This document shows, in pieces, positions 19,646 to 31,329 of a stretch of 64,000 bases of DNA. A program made the position numbers and the translations under genes. The number at the start of each line of letters is the position of its first letter. Position 1 is the first letter of the stretch. The notes under the pieces are model-generated. The model ran no database searches. It was not told the origin of the DNA and worked only from the letters and a program-made list of their open reading frames with translations. Source of the DNA: Pisolithus tinctorius (lineage: Eukaryota; Basidiomycota; Agaricomycetes; Boletales; Pisolithaceae); NCBI GenBank assembly GCA_024663395.1, contig JANFAH010000010.1:744001-808000 (forward strand). Reading direction: 5' to 3'.

Positions 19646-20739
19646 GACTTCTCATCTGCTTGGGCTTCTTCTTTCTTTTCGGTAGTTACCTCACCGATCG
19701 CATTGATAACGTCGTGTTTCACTGTATTGTCCCAGGTGGACCATAAAGCCTGAATACGCTCAACCTCGATACGAGGACAATTACGAGCAATGTGGCCTGG
19801 CTGTCCACAGTGGTAGCATGTGATCCTCCTGTTTCCCTGGCGATGGTTGCTTTGGTCAATATCCATAGGTTCGCCTGCACCCAAAATAGGGCAGGCTGGA
19901 GCAGGAGCCAGCGTAGTTGCCTGATGAGCGGGAGCAGCAGCGGCAGGTGGAGTAGGACGAGGTTGGATCAAAAAGGTATGGCCACTGGGCGGGCGAGGGC
20001 CTCCAGCAGAGAAAGAAAGGCGCGCAGAGTTGGCACGAATGTGATGATCAACGTGCTTGGCATAGTCCTTCCAACCTTGTAGGCTATCCTCAAGGTCCCC
20101 CTTCTGCATGCACTGCGAAAAGATCCGATACAATAATCCAGTATGGAAGATATTGAGGAGCGCTTCATCGTCAAACTGGGCATCCCCCGCTAACAATTCA
20201 AACTCTGTGATGTAGTCATCAACCGATTGTCCGTCACATTGTTTCAAGGCAAGGAGCTTGTTCTGGGCCCGCATCTTCTTGTTTGGCTCGCTGAACTTCT
20301 CCTTTAGCGCATCAGTGAAGCTTTCCCAGTCGTCGAGCTCCGGACATGCCGTCCCAACATGTTGTTTGTTACGAAGGCCAATTACCCACTGCTGGGTGCG
20401 GCCAGCCTTCATATACGACATAGCATAATTGATTTTGATAGAGTCAGTAGCGAAGGTAGATGCGTTAGTTGCAAAGTTCAATTCGAGTTGGTTGATAAAC
20501 GCATCATATTTCTCATTTGACCCATCATACACGTCTGGTTGTGCTACCTTCACTTTCGGAGTGCGATTCTGAAGGAGCGTCTGCATAAATGCAGCATGGA
20601 AGTCTTCTTGAGCTTGGATGGAAGCTTCAAGAAGCGGGTCGCGTCGACTGTGAGGTTGTGGCTGTGGTTGCGAACCCGATTGGGAAGGCAGGGCTGGAGA
20701 CGACATAGGCAGGTCAAAGTCGGAGATGGGGGCCATCAC
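19636..20739 (-). CDS. gag: Gypsy-2 gag
   Basis: An intact 367-codon frame starting ATGGCCCCCATC only 19 nt after the 5' LTR. Motifs in order: Ser/Pro/Gln-rich leader, capsid-like region (KVAQPDVYDGSNEKYDAFINQ, GRTQQWVIGL, WESFTDALKEKFSEPNK, MRAQNKLLALKQCDGQSVDDY), Pro/Ala-rich linker, and the CCHC knuckle CYHCGQPGHIARNC. It is a structural and nucleic-acid-packaging protein. This is the only undamaged Gypsy-2 gene. Confidence 0.9.
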   Translation of the reverse strand: MMAPISDFDLPMSSPALPSQSGSQPQPQPHSRRDPLLEASIQAQEDFHAAFMQTLLQNRTPKVKVAQPDVYDGSNEKYDAFINQLELNFATNASTFATDSIKINYAMSYMKAGRTQQWVIGLRNKQHVGTACPELDDWESFTDALKEKFSEPNKKMRAQNKLLALKQCDGQSVDDYITEFELLAGDAQFDDEALLNIFHTGLLYRIFSQCMQKGDLEDSLQGWKDYAKHVDHHIRANSARLSFSAGGPRPPSGHTFLIQPRPTPPAAAAPAHQATTLAPAPACPILGAGEPMDIDQSNHRQGNRRITCYHCGQPGHIARNCPRIEVERIQALWSTWDNTVKHDVINAIGEVTTEKKEEAQADEKSGF

Positions 20740-20745
20740 TGCTGG

Positions 20746-20758
20746 AGCGTTAACCTAA
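20746..20758 (-). promoter_or_regulatory. Gypsy-2 primer-binding site, self-priming type
   Basis: Sense AGGTTAACGCT (complement of 20746-20756) lies 2 nt from the LTR edge and is perfectly complementary over 11 nt to sense AGCGTTAACCT inside the same LTR (complement of 20883-20893). That LTR segment starts 33 nt after a TATATAG box (20920-20926), the expected transcript start. The first 11 nt of the RNA would then anneal to the primer site, as in Tf1. Confidence 0.78.
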
Positions 20759-21072
20759 TGTGATGATTCGCTATGGGTGTGTGCGTTGGTGACAAGACAG
20801 ATATATTACAGCCAACCTAACGCTGATAACAGGGATAAGGTACAGGGTAGAGTCGACGACAGGAAGCATACCTGATAACAGGAGGTTAACGCTAGGGAAG
20901 CAAACGATACACAAGGGGACTATATACCACACAACAAAGTGAGGCATGATGAATAAGAAGGTGAAATAAGGTGTACAGTATGATGGGGATGAGACCAAGT
21001 GATTGATCGGCTAAGTACAACAGGGACGAGACCAAGTGACTGATCGGCTGTGACAGGATGAATTTCCTCACA
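20759..21072 (-). repeat. Gypsy-2 5' LTR with promoter
   Basis: This 314-bp LTR is followed by the CTGGA duplication. It contains the TATA box at 20920-20926 and the predicted start and self-primer at 20893-20883. Confidence 0.92.
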
Positions 21073-21077
21073 CTGGA

Positions 21078-22287
21078 CCGGTATGAATTCATCTTTCGAA
21101 TGTATGTATGAACCCTTTTGAGTCTGCGAGTGTGAATGTGAATGATGATGTGAGGGTGATCTGCCCTGGGTATGTGGCTGCACATGTGGTGAGCTACGAG
21201 AGCGCTCAGCTGACGAGTGATGAGACTGAATTGCTGGTGGGTCAGGTACTACTGGCTTGGGCTGGAGAGTAGGTAGGGACTGAGTAGACATGATGCTTGT
21301 TCGAGCAGGTACACACAATGGTGTGTTGAACATGCTTCGAGAGGGTGCAGCTGTGGGTGGAAGCGAGCGAGTGGGCGACAGGCCTGTATGAGCCTCGAGC
21401 TGGCTTGTCAGCAAAGACCAGTTGTCAGGACGGTCTCGCAGAGTCTGTCCGGCAACTTCGTGTGGGATTTCCAGTCCTGTAGGTAGAACAACATGGCCAT
21501 TTACGAGTAGACACTTTCCTGAAGCTAAATACGACTTGTATGAATGGCAACCAGCCCGAATATGGCCCGAAAGTCCACAGAAGAAGCAGAACGAATACGA
21601 ATGGTGGGGTGTACAGCTGTCCGAGGCTTGTGGTAGCTGCGCGTGTGAACTGTCGACCTTGCAGCTCTTCCAGAGGCCGCCGCTCGACCTCAGGACCTCC
21701 TTAGCTGTAGACATTAGACTGAGCACAGGATACTCTGATGTGTTGTGGTGCTCGAGCACCTCTCACCTGAACTCTGGAGGGAACCCATACTTGAACATAC
21801 TGGCTAGGTGGGGCAAAGGACCCAGCAGGTTCTCGAGAGATAATGAAATTTGACAGAAATTGCGATAATACTGCCCTAGGGATGACATTGAGATGACATC
21901 TGAACTCACAAATCCAACCTTTAGGCTGGCAAGCTTGGTGGCATGACTTCGACTTGTTTCGTCCAATTCTGGGTACTGCTGAGTGATTTCCAAGGTAAAA
22001 CGAGCCCAATCTCCTTGACTACTGCTGACGAAGTGGGACCAGAGGTCCACCGATTCAAAAGGCGCATATTTGAGCGCAAATTTGATGTGTGCAAGCCCGT
22101 CCGAGAGGCTGAATCCATCACAGAAGTTGATTATGTCATCAAAATAGCTTCGAAGGTCCTCAGGGCACCCAGAGCAGTGTGGTGCTTCGGGCGAGCCTCG
22201 GCATGGAATTTTGAGGCCAAGCATGACTTCAGGGGGTAATATGAGTGTGAATGCTTGATATGTGAATGTGCACAAGCAAGAAAACAT
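21078..22287 (-). pseudogene. gag: Element 3 gag, N-terminal and zinc-knuckle part
   Basis: The frame runs from about 22287 and shows a retrotransposon gag-like region (RGSPEAPHCSGCPEDLRSYFDDI, FALKYAPFESVDLWSHF, WARFTLEITQQYPELDE). A TGA at 21763 follows FPPEFR, then EVLEHHNTSEYPVL continues in the same frame. The zinc knuckle is CFFCGLSGHIRAGC, followed by a Ser/Pro/His-rich tail (HHHSHSHSQ). It is truncated at 21078 by Gypsy-2 and continues at 2678. The single TGA again fits CGA. The exact start codon is uncertain. Confidence 0.75.
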
Positions 22288-22450
22288 GAAAATGCGACTA
22301 TGGGACTGTGAAAAGATGAGACCGAGAGGTGAAACATGCTAAACTGAGCCTGAAAATTGCGAAAACGAAGCTGGAGACTGCAAAACTGAATCTGGGAAGG
22401 TTGGGATGGGTGCCAGGCTAAGACAGAAGCCCCTCGTGGTGGGCTCCAGT

Positions 22451-22811
22451 TGTAGGAAAATGAATTTATGAGGATGAGGTGAAGAAGTAACTAAGGCAGT
22501 AGAGTCTGAAGGGAGTGGGTAAGCCAAAGGGGCTTCTATAGCCTGTGCAGGGATCCTGAGAGTCGTCTGAAGGCTTCTAAGGCTGTCTGGGTGCAGGGAA
22601 ATGACCTGCTCAATTTTGTCTCTTGTCTGTGGTAACTCATCTATTGTTTTTTTAAAAAAAACTAACTACATCCAGTACTAGGTAGTGCTGACTAAGCGAC
22701 CAAAATGCGAAATTCTAAGTACCACTAGCAGAAAAAAACTCCTAGAATCAAAACTAAATGAAATGAACAAAATAAAACAATTCCCCTAGTAGGGAAATTA
22801 CATTCCCTACA
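22451..22811 (-). repeat. LTR of element 3 (5' LTR in minus orientation)
   Basis: This 361-bp partner of 305-665 has the same ends. The gag frame starts about 160 nt from its inner edge. Confidence 0.85.
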
Positions 22812-23745
22812 CCATGACCCAGGTCATGTGACAGTGGTTCACGTGAGGTTGAATCATGTGACTGTGAGTCACGTGACTTGGTGCCCCAGGTCATGACATC
22901 ACTCAGTCACATGCACCTAATAGTCACATGCTGAGATCAATTGGTGATCATGTGATACGATGCCTTAGGTCATGGGAGGGGCCAATCACGTGCTCCCAGC
23001 AGTCACGTTGCTGCGTGAATCCAAAGTCACGTGACACCACATGACTGCACCTACCTTGCATCTGGCACTATGTACCTAGCATGTGACTAACTTGCCCCTA
23101 ATGCTAAGTGTGGCTGTGCTTCAACATGGATCATGTCACCACTCATTCAATTCTTGACATATGCATCTATGATTTTGCAGGTGGGATGGTCTAGGGGATA
23201 TCCACAACATGTTGAAGTACTATCCAATCAAAGTCACTGGTTGATGAGATATAAGGGGAATGGAAAAAGCAAAAGAACATCACAGCATGCATCTCACACA
23301 TAGTTTATGCAATGCTTAATACCTTGGATGCATGCCCCATGTACCTAGCTACCTATGTAGAAAGTATCAAGTCAATCCATCAGGAATTGAATGAACAGCA
23401 CACAAATTACACTTCCCAGATGTGTGGGAAAACTCCAAAAAGCGCAAATAAAATAGTGGAGATTTACAAAACATATCTAAAACATTGCATTGCAGCCTCC
23501 ACAGTGCTTCCACACTTACACTAATTCACCTGGTGCATGGGATGGCATGCCCTGCCATAATAGCAGCAGGTGCCTAGTGATTTCTGCAACTACAAGTGTC
23601 AAAAATGTGAAATGGGCACCTCTAATCAATCAGTCCATTAGAGATTTAGAGCTTGTACAGAAAGCACAGTTCAGTTGTAGTTTACGAACTTCACAGATTG
23701 TTCTTGTTTGACAGGTGGTGGAAAAATCCGGGCCAAAGCATCGGA
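22812..23745 (+). repeat. Left terminal inverted repeat, inner part
   Basis: Reverse complement of about 38150-38995. A well conserved core around 23310-23465 contains ATGCTTAATACCTTGGATGC and matches 38455-38610. The first 280 bp hold many TCAYRTGA octamers. A 70-codon open frame (23312-23524) is mirrored on the other arm but is probably incidental. Similarity fades just before the Myb/SANT gene starts. Confidence 0.85.
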
Positions 23746-23752
23746 GATTGAA

Positions 23753-25008
23753 ATGTTGGTTTCCCTCCCAATGGTAGCATGTCTCTCCCTCCCTATCTCA
23801 CCTCTGCCGATACTCGATGCGATCACATCCGGTGAGTACTAATCGAACTTTTCAATGTCTTAGGATCAAATATCGTTGAACTAATGGAAACAGTGGGGGA
23901 AATAGAGGAAGAATCCAAGTATGCCAAGTGGACCGATGAAGAGGTCGCCACCCTCGTTGATTATCTGCACACAAATCGCTCAGAGCGGGCTGACACTGGC
24001 AACTTCTGACAAGCGACTTATGCAAAAGCTGCAGAGAGCATTCACAAGCTCCACAGGTCCGGTAAAATCAAGGATTCAAAGAATGTGTCAATTAAATGGG
24101 GATCGGTATGTCCTTCTCTATTCTAAAGTTGCTATGCTGACACTAGATGTAGCTTAAACATATGTACAACGCAATCATGACTTATTGCAGCGGATCAGGC
24201 GAACATTGGGACAACGAGAATGGTGCAAATATCTGTGGAGTGGCTGATGCAGAGAAATGGGCAAAATTCATCAGTGTGAAGGTACGTATTTGATCTTACA
24301 GATAACTATGATTGGTTTGCTGAGACATCGCAGCGAAACATGGCCATGAAGCCCTTCTGCAACAAGGGCTGGCAGTATCTTCCAATGATGGAGGATATTT
24401 TTCCACAGGGTGGCATGACCGGCTCCCATGCTTTCCATCCTGGGGTGTTAAACCCCACACTCACCGTGACCACTGATAGTGACTTTACAGTCTCTGTCCC
24501 CCCCAACCCTATGACAACTACTGACAGTACCACCTCCGTCCCATCCATCCCCCCCTCCACTGCCGCATTTGGTGGAAAGCGCTCATTCACTGTGATGTCT
24601 ACTGATATCACAGAAATGGCATCCCCTTCCCTCCTATTCTCAAGAAATCAGCATCCCCCAACGACTCCCATCTTGTCCATTCATAGTAGTAAGTGCAGCT
24701 GAATGTCCACTCAATCTTCCAGCAAGATGCAGCCTCAACCTTCCAGCTCTCACACCATCACAGTCATATCGGTCGGTAACACAATCCGGCACTTGGGGGA
24801 CCAGCTGGCAACAACTTTCATGGATCCATTGATTGCGGTCCAGATGGCTATGCAAATGCTATACAAAGATTCTGAGATCCCTCCCCACCATCATGCATTT
24901 ATGATGCATCAGTTTTCTGGCATATCTAACCCTGCCGCTGTTTTTATAGCTTTACCTGATGAACAATCCCATTGCACGTATGTAGCAGATATTCCTGGAT
25001 GCCATTAG
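23753..25008 (+). pseudogene. Myb/SANT-like DNA-binding protein, Harbinger partner
   Basis: A spliced gene immediately inside the left inverted repeat. Exons give MLVSLPMVACLS..., then the SANT/Myb-like domain KWTDEEVATLVDYLHTNR...ATYAKAAESIHKL...VSIKWGS, then LKHMYNAIMTYCSGSG, WAKFISVK, and RNMAMKPFCNKGWQYLPMMED, followed by a Ser/Thr/Pro-rich region and a short C-terminal helix (LGDQLATTFMDPLIAVQMAM). Introns of 32-50 nt have GTGAGT, GTATGT and GTACGT donors. TGA codons at 24007 and 24700 break the frame. In PIF/Harbinger elements such proteins bind subterminal repeats and bring the transposase to them; the TCAYRTGA octamers are candidate sites. Confidence 0.7.
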
Positions 25009-25029
25009 GCCCAGGTTTGTAAACTCTTT

Positions 25030-28000
25030 GTGAGCAACAATCATACCGGACCGAGGGGCTGGTCACGTGCATTCTTTGCGCCTTTTTGGGGGGAGTTGAT
25101 TTGCTGGGGCATTCCATTCATCACACCTGCGAAGGTTGTGCAGACTAGTTGGAGCCGCATAATTGGGTGCATGCTTATCATGGCCAGTGGCGTTTGCCGC
25201 TTGTATGTTGATGTCGCTGGAGTCAGCGATTGTGCTGCTCTCGGTTATGAGTCTCTACGATGGGAGTACGCCTTTGAGCAGGTTACATTGCAACTTGATT
25301 TCGGTGAATCATTGGGGCACCCTACTGGGTGCTTGTTGGTGTGTAGCGCTGGCTCGGTACAAGAGTTCATGGAGCAGTTTCTGTTTTTGAGTTCCAAGGA
25401 TTTGAGATCTATTGCGACACATCACAAGGTGCTGTTGCATGGTAAGCTGCGGTGGAGGATGTGTCTCGATGCTCTTCGTGGTCATGAATGTATAGTTACA
25501 TGCCCTTCTCTATTCTATGTTTTTCGACAGCTAAGAACAGCACGACGCGGGACTGGCCTTGCGCTGGTATTAGGGCCTGCAGTCTCTCTGGAGAGAAGTG
25601 TTGCTCATGTCAGAGCTTTGCACCGAAACGAGGTGCATGCTACTCAATTAACACCGACTCCGGGGGGCAGGGAGGAACCATTGTGTTATCCACCCATATG
25701 GTCTCTGAGCGATAAGCTCAATATTATTCGTGATTGGCAGGACAAGATGGCTCCATGGCATCTCGGGGAAGGGGTCTGTGCTGTGTGTGCACAGCTCGTT
25801 TGGTGCAGCAATCTTGCAGATGTTGTCCCCACTGCACAGATGCTTTCTGTGCTAACAAACGATTGGTTGCCCCCTCAGACTCGTCCTCGGACATACAATA
25901 TAGATAAATATCTTGGCGCCATTCTGTGTCCTCAGGGTATGCATTGTTTGCACAATGTTGATCAACTGCAAATGTGCCCTTCATGTCGAAAGTCATTGAC
26001 AGCGAGATCCCCTCGTCAACCTAAGGATGCGATAGCCAATTTCCAGTATTATGGTGAGGCAGAATTGCCACCTCATGTTCAGGAGAGTATACATGCTTGC
26101 AGTGCACTGGAGCTGATGCTTGTTGCCGCCTGCTGGGCTACACTCATCACTCATCATTATCAAACGAAGGGCACTCGAGGCAGGCGACTTCCTGAAGAAG
26201 CAAGTCAGCGGTTCAACCGAGGAAACGTTGCACTACTTCCACAGGATCCGATGTCATTGTCAAAAGTTCTTCCACCAGCACCGAGGGATATGCGTGGTGC
26301 AGTGTGCGTCGTGTTTGCTGGGGGCTCATTTCGTCCGAGTACGGATGCTTTGCAGAAGTTTCCCCCAGTCCTAGTAAGCCGGTCAAGAGTGAAATGTGTG
26401 ATCGAGTGGTTGGTATCTAACAATGAATGGTATTCGAAAAATGGGATTATGTTTAGTGCTAAAAATCTAGCAGCATTGGTGGATGGCGTTGAGGATAGAG
26501 GCGTATTGCAGGGGATAGAGATCACCCACCTTCATGACGACGACAGCACAGTTGATGGTTGTGATCGACTTGATTGGTCTACATTGACAGCAGATTTGGT
26601 AACAGAGACTGTTGCATACATCGATGGGGACCATTCCGAGTGATTGTGGCGTGCAATGAAGGCCACCACATTGGCGCACACTTTGAATCAGAAACGGTTC
26701 CTGGTTAGTCACGCTGGATCAAACCTGATGAACAATAATTCTGCTGGTTTTCTGACTGTGGTTTTCCCCCATCTTGACCCATGGGGGATCGGTGCATTCA
26801 ATCATCCTGCTCGCCAACCTGAGCAACAGATCTCTTTCCAGCAACAACTAAGAAATATGCTGAGGCAAGTGGACTTGCCTTTTGCGAGGGATGCAAGTTT
26901 TCCTTTCGTATGTTGGAACATTTTGCAAAAACGTGTGGCGAGTGAAAATTTGGCATTTTGCATCCCGTCTGCTCGACGTCACAGTCTTGTAAATGATATC
27001 CACCAGGCAGAATCAAGTATAAGATTGTTGGCTGATAAACTGGATCGTAATCCGAAGGCAAGCGTGGATACCAAAGGCGAGAAGGGAGCGTTACGTTTGT
27101 TTCGTGAACTGAATGTGATTTGTCGTTCGTTGCCTGGCAGTGATGGTTATAAACTGTGCCGTCATAATGAAATCCGCTCACTGACACGACAACTCGGCAC
27201 CCCTACATTTTTCCTAACTTTAAACCTGCACAACCTCACTAATGTTCTCATTGCTCATTTCGGTGGGATGGACACAAATCTGTGGCAGCAATCAAGTGTG
27301 TATGAGCATGCCGCTTTTGTTGCTTCACATCCTGCTGCAGCCGCAAAGGCTTTCAATGTTCTTGTTCATGGTTTTCTGGATATCATCGTTAAGTATAACA
27401 AGGGGTGCAGGTTGTTTGGGAAGTGTTCCAGTTTTTATGGCACTGTAGAGGCACAGGGACGTGGGATGCTTCATTGTCATATGCTGCTGTGGGTCGAGGG
27501 GCACCCTAATCCAGAACGTTTGCAGTCAATGATGATGGATGATGTGCATTTCGAACACTTACTTTTCCAGTGGCTGGAGGACATCATCCACTGTGAACCC
27601 CCAGGTTCATCTGTTGACAGTATTGATACTATTGATGCAAATCCCTCGAAGCCAGCTCGGCCTGATGGTGAGCTTGATCCACACTTAGAGGAACCTCCAC
27701 AAATTGCGATAATCCCTGAATGTGCATTTGAAGATGCGTTCCGTGATTTCGTTAGGCGGCTTGCTGTTGAATGTAACTGGCATGAGCACACGCCGACGTG
27801 TTTTAAACACCTTCGTCCTGGAGAGGAGCCGTGTGACAAAAACTGTCGTATGCGGATCGACAGGTCCATTCACGCAGTATCTTGTCTCGATCCTGACACA
27901 CATTCCATTCTCCTGCAGCGACTCCATCCCCGAATTAACAACTACAACGACATTGTTCTTTTCCTTCTACAGTGTAACATGGACGTTAAGTTTATAGGAT

Positions 28001-31000
28001 CCAGGGCTGCAGCGAAGGCTTTGACTTACTATATCAGTGATTACATTACAAAAAATGATCTTCAGGTTCATGTCAGTTTGCAAGCAATTCGGGCTGCTAT
28101 CGACAGCCACCGAAAACATTTTGTTAACAATGTAGAAACTTCTTCCATGGTGCGAGAACGAAATCTGCTGACAAAAGCCGTTAACGCCATGATGGGCAGA
28201 TGGGAGGTCTCCCATCAACAAGTCATGAGTTATTTAATTGGGGGTGGGGATTATTACACCAGTCATGAATTCCGTACCGTACGCTTTCATGAGTTTGTGG
28301 ATATCACAACAGTGCATGAGGTTCATGTGGATGGAGATTGCCAGTGCGCTGATGAATGGCTTCCAGATTGCCCGGGAAATTTGCATGGGTCGACATGTAC
28401 CGCACATACAGCTGATGGGTCGCTGTCTGTCGTATTGGAACTGCTGGACTATTTATTGCGTCCATCTGTTTTGCCGTTTGATGAAATGTGTTTATGGCAG
28501 TTTCTGGAACAGACACAAAAAGTAAAGCGATCGTCTGCTAAGGGAGATGTTTCAGAAGAACCACATACCAGGCACGAAAACACATCGACATTCTGCGGTT
28601 CTGAACAGCCAGCGTATTCTCGCAGATTTCGGGTGCCATTCGCAGACAGCAGTCATCCCCAGTTCACTACTCACGAGCTCTGTATGCGGAACGTCTTCGT
28701 AGTTCCCATTCTTTTAGGTGATTCTATTCCTTTGCCGCAAAAGTCAGACTTCCGCATGGAGTTCTTTTGCCATGCTATGTTACTTCTCTTCTGTGCATGG
28801 CGCAAACCGTCCGAACTGCTGGGTGGTTATTCCTGTTGGACAGAGGCATTCGATGCTTACCAGTTTGGGGAATCTGCCTCTCGAATGATTTCGAACTTCC
28901 TCATCGAATTGGAGTGCAAAGATGCAAGAGATGTTGTGCGAGATGACTATAAGAGTAAGGCTGCAAAGCCATCGTCAGACTTCTATATGAATAGGTCAAG
29001 TGAATTGGATGTGGAGCTTTTGAAGGAAGCTCTGATTCTTGATGTGGAGTTGGATCACGCAAGACTGAACGACCTGCAACCCTCTGATTCAGAAGATTTG
29101 GATGAACATGAGGTGGTTACACTACCAGAGGATGAACAGGATATCATGGCAATGTCTCGGGCACTTCATCACGACGATAGTGGCGACAATCGTCCCTGTA
29201 CATTCGAAGGGCGCATTGTCGAAGTCAATACTGAGATGGAAGATCTGATTAATGTCCACAGCACGTACATGTCTTCGCAGCGAAAACGTAAACATCCGGA
29301 AAAAGAACCCTTTGAGGAGCACACCGAGCTGAACTCGACATCATTGAATCAAAAATGGCCATGGACCTCTGGCGATCGCAGTGCAGCCTCGCTTTCCATT
29401 GGCACTATAGTGAACGAACGATGTCCTGTGCAGGTCGATGCTAACAATGTTTCTGGGGATGCTTTTCTGGCGGAAATGATTTCAAAGTGGTCTTTGGAGA
29501 CTAACACGGAACAGAGACACGCGTTTACGATAGTAATCGAGCATATGTTGCGCAACGATCCGGATCAAATGTTGATGTTTATTACTGGTATTGGAGGATC
29601 TGGAAAGAGCCACCTTATAAGAGTGATCGTGGATCCATTTGCGCAAAAAGGCTGCTTGCGAGAGATTTTGTTAAGCGCTCCAACGGGGAGTGCTGCATGC
29701 CTCATCAATGGTTTCACAATTCATGCACTCACTCTTATGAATTCACGGTCCATGGGTAAAGACAAGAGACGAGGGCGAGGGGATGCTAACGAGCAAACTG
29801 TTGATATGGATGAATTGCAGGAGATTTGGCGCGACGTCACTTATTTGGTTTTAGATGAAGTGTCAATGGTTTCCATGGAGCTGCTTGCCGACATAGCGAA
29901 ACGGATAAGTCTTGCCAAGGCTGGTGAACCAGAAAGAAGGGATAAGCCGTTCGGGGGGATCAACGTTATTTTTGCGGGAGATATGGCGCAACTTCGCCCT
30001 GTAAATGGTACTGCATTGTACTCTCATGCTGTTGTGAATAACTTGTCCAGGTGTACGTTCGAAACCGTGAAAGCGCAAAGACATTTATTCGGGGCCTTCT
30101 TATGGAGATCGTTAACTCACGTCGTTCAACTCGTTCAAAATGAGCGTGCAAAAGCAGATCCGACCTTCATTGAAATGCTTGGTCAGATAAGACTGGGATC
30201 AGCAACAATGTCTGTTGGTTCGCCACCATCCAATTGGCACCATTTGCAGCAGAGGTTACTTAGTGAATTACATAAGAACAGCATCGATGATTTCTTGCAC
30301 TTCTCCGAGGCACCAATTGTCTTCGGTGAACGTCGATTGCATGATCAGTGGAACGAGGAGAGAGCGAAGTCCTTTGCTTGCGATACCAGACAGCCGTTTG
30401 AATATTACTATGCGCAACACTTCTGCGACGGCGAATGCCTTACTGGTGAGGAGGATGAGCGACTAGCCTCGGTACAACCCAAGGAATCGAAAGATTACCT
30501 TGGATGTCTCCCCTTGTTTCCAGGAATGCCGGTTCTCATCACCGAGAACCTCTCGGTCACAGGAAAGGTTGTCAACAGTGCCCAGGGTACCGTTCATGAC
30601 ATTGCTTGTTCTACAGTGGATGGAAAGCGCATTGTAAGGTGTGTGTATGTTGCCATTCCCACGTCTACACTAGAATTGCCTGGGGAAGATGCGCATATCA
30701 TCGCAGTCTTCCCTCAACCATCTACATTCTCTTACTTCTCAGAACATGTGGGGAAGTTTCGGATCATGCATCGTCAAGTTCCCGTGGTTCCTGGGTGGGC
30801 ATTTACAGACTACAAGGCTCAAGGCACCACACTCAACAAAGTCATTGTTGATTTGGCAAGTGCTAGGGGTGTGCAACATGCATATGTCATGCTATCTCAT
30901 GCTCGCTCTCTTTCCAGCCTCACCATCCTACAGCCTTTCCCATCTCAACGTACCCTTCGGGGTCTGCAGCACGACCTTCACAACGAGTTGACCCGACTGG

Positions 31001-31065
31001 CAGACCTCGATGCCGCAACAACAGCAGCCTACAACAGGCGCCATGTTGACATCAACGTGACATGA
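25030..31065 (+). pseudogene. Helitron-type Rep-helicase (HUH Rep plus Pif1 helicase)
   Basis: About 2010 codons in one frame, broken only by TGA at 26641-26643. The N-terminal third has Cys pairs (CAVC, CPSC) and a DUF6570-like region (ELPPHVQESIHACSALELMLVAAC...FNRGNVALLPQDP). The Helitron-like N domain follows (SNLMNNNSAGFLTVVFPHLDPWGIGAF, FFLTLNLHNLTNVLIAHFGG), with an HUH motif in RGMLHCHMLLW (about codon 815) and the tyrosine pair in ALTYYISDYITK (about codon 1000). The helicase has Walker A GIGGSGKSH (about 1520), Walker B LVLDEVSMVS, and late motifs FGGINVIFAGDMAQLRPV and DYKAQGTTLNKVIVDL. HUH Rep and helicase together drive rolling-circle transposition. There is no ATG at the frame start, so a first exon may lie upstream. 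Confidence 0.88.
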
Positions 31066-31329
31066 CATGATCCGTTAGCACTCATTAAAATTGAATTTCC
31101 AAAACAAGATTGATCCCCTCGTAAGACATGATTCTGCCACAACTTTAACTGACAAGAGATGGCGACTCAACTCCCCTCTGACATCGACATCGACATCATT
31201 TTAGGTTTTACACATCTGAACTCATCTTGTCTCCCCTATTTCCTTTGATAAATTCAAGTCAGAGGCCGTTGATTTAAAAAGTGGTGTGTGCTCAATTTCA
31301 ACACCCCTTTCTCTAATTTCCCTCCCCCC

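Larger units (their letters stand above)
2679..21072 (-). mobile_element. Gypsy-2: chromodomain Ty3/Gypsy retrotransposon, minus orientation
   Basis: A complete LTR element is bounded by 314-bp LTRs (2679-2992 and 20759-21072) and an exact 5-bp target duplication CTGGA (2674-2678 and 21073-21077). Order in sense direction: 5' LTR, primer site, gag, -1 frameshift site, protease, reverse transcriptase, RNase H, integrase, chromodomain, polypurine tract, 3' LTR. Pol is broken by Gypsy-1 (3619-11172) and a Plavaka element (12110-17423), and by seven in-frame TGA codons. The LTRs differ at about nine sites, all transitions. It was inserted into the gag of element 3. Confidence 0.92.
305..22811 (-). 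mobile_element. Gag-only LTR retrotransposon (element 3), minus orientation
   Basis: Two 361-bp direct repeats with TGTAG...CTACA ends (305-665 and 22451-22811) bound an element inserted into the left inverted repeat of the giant element. On the minus strand it encodes a gag-like protein with a CCHC knuckle, interrupted by Gypsy-2. No protease, reverse transcriptase or integrase of its own is seen; the rest of the interior is a diverged 157-bp tandem array. This looks like a non-autonomous element that keeps gag. No clear 5-bp target duplication is visible (CCTGT against CCATG). A TGG-starting candidate tRNA primer site (TGGAGCCCACCACGAGG) lies 2 nt inside the right LTR. Confidence 0.7.

Noticed and set aside
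305..22811. Target duplication for element 3
   Set aside because: The flanking pentamers CCTGT and CCATG do not match; no duplication is claimed although both LTRs are clear.
23312..23524. 70-codon frame mirrored in the right inverted repeat (38354-38602) as a conserved small protein
   Set aside because: Conservation follows from the inverted repeat itself; the ends differ in frame and there is no domain or splice context.
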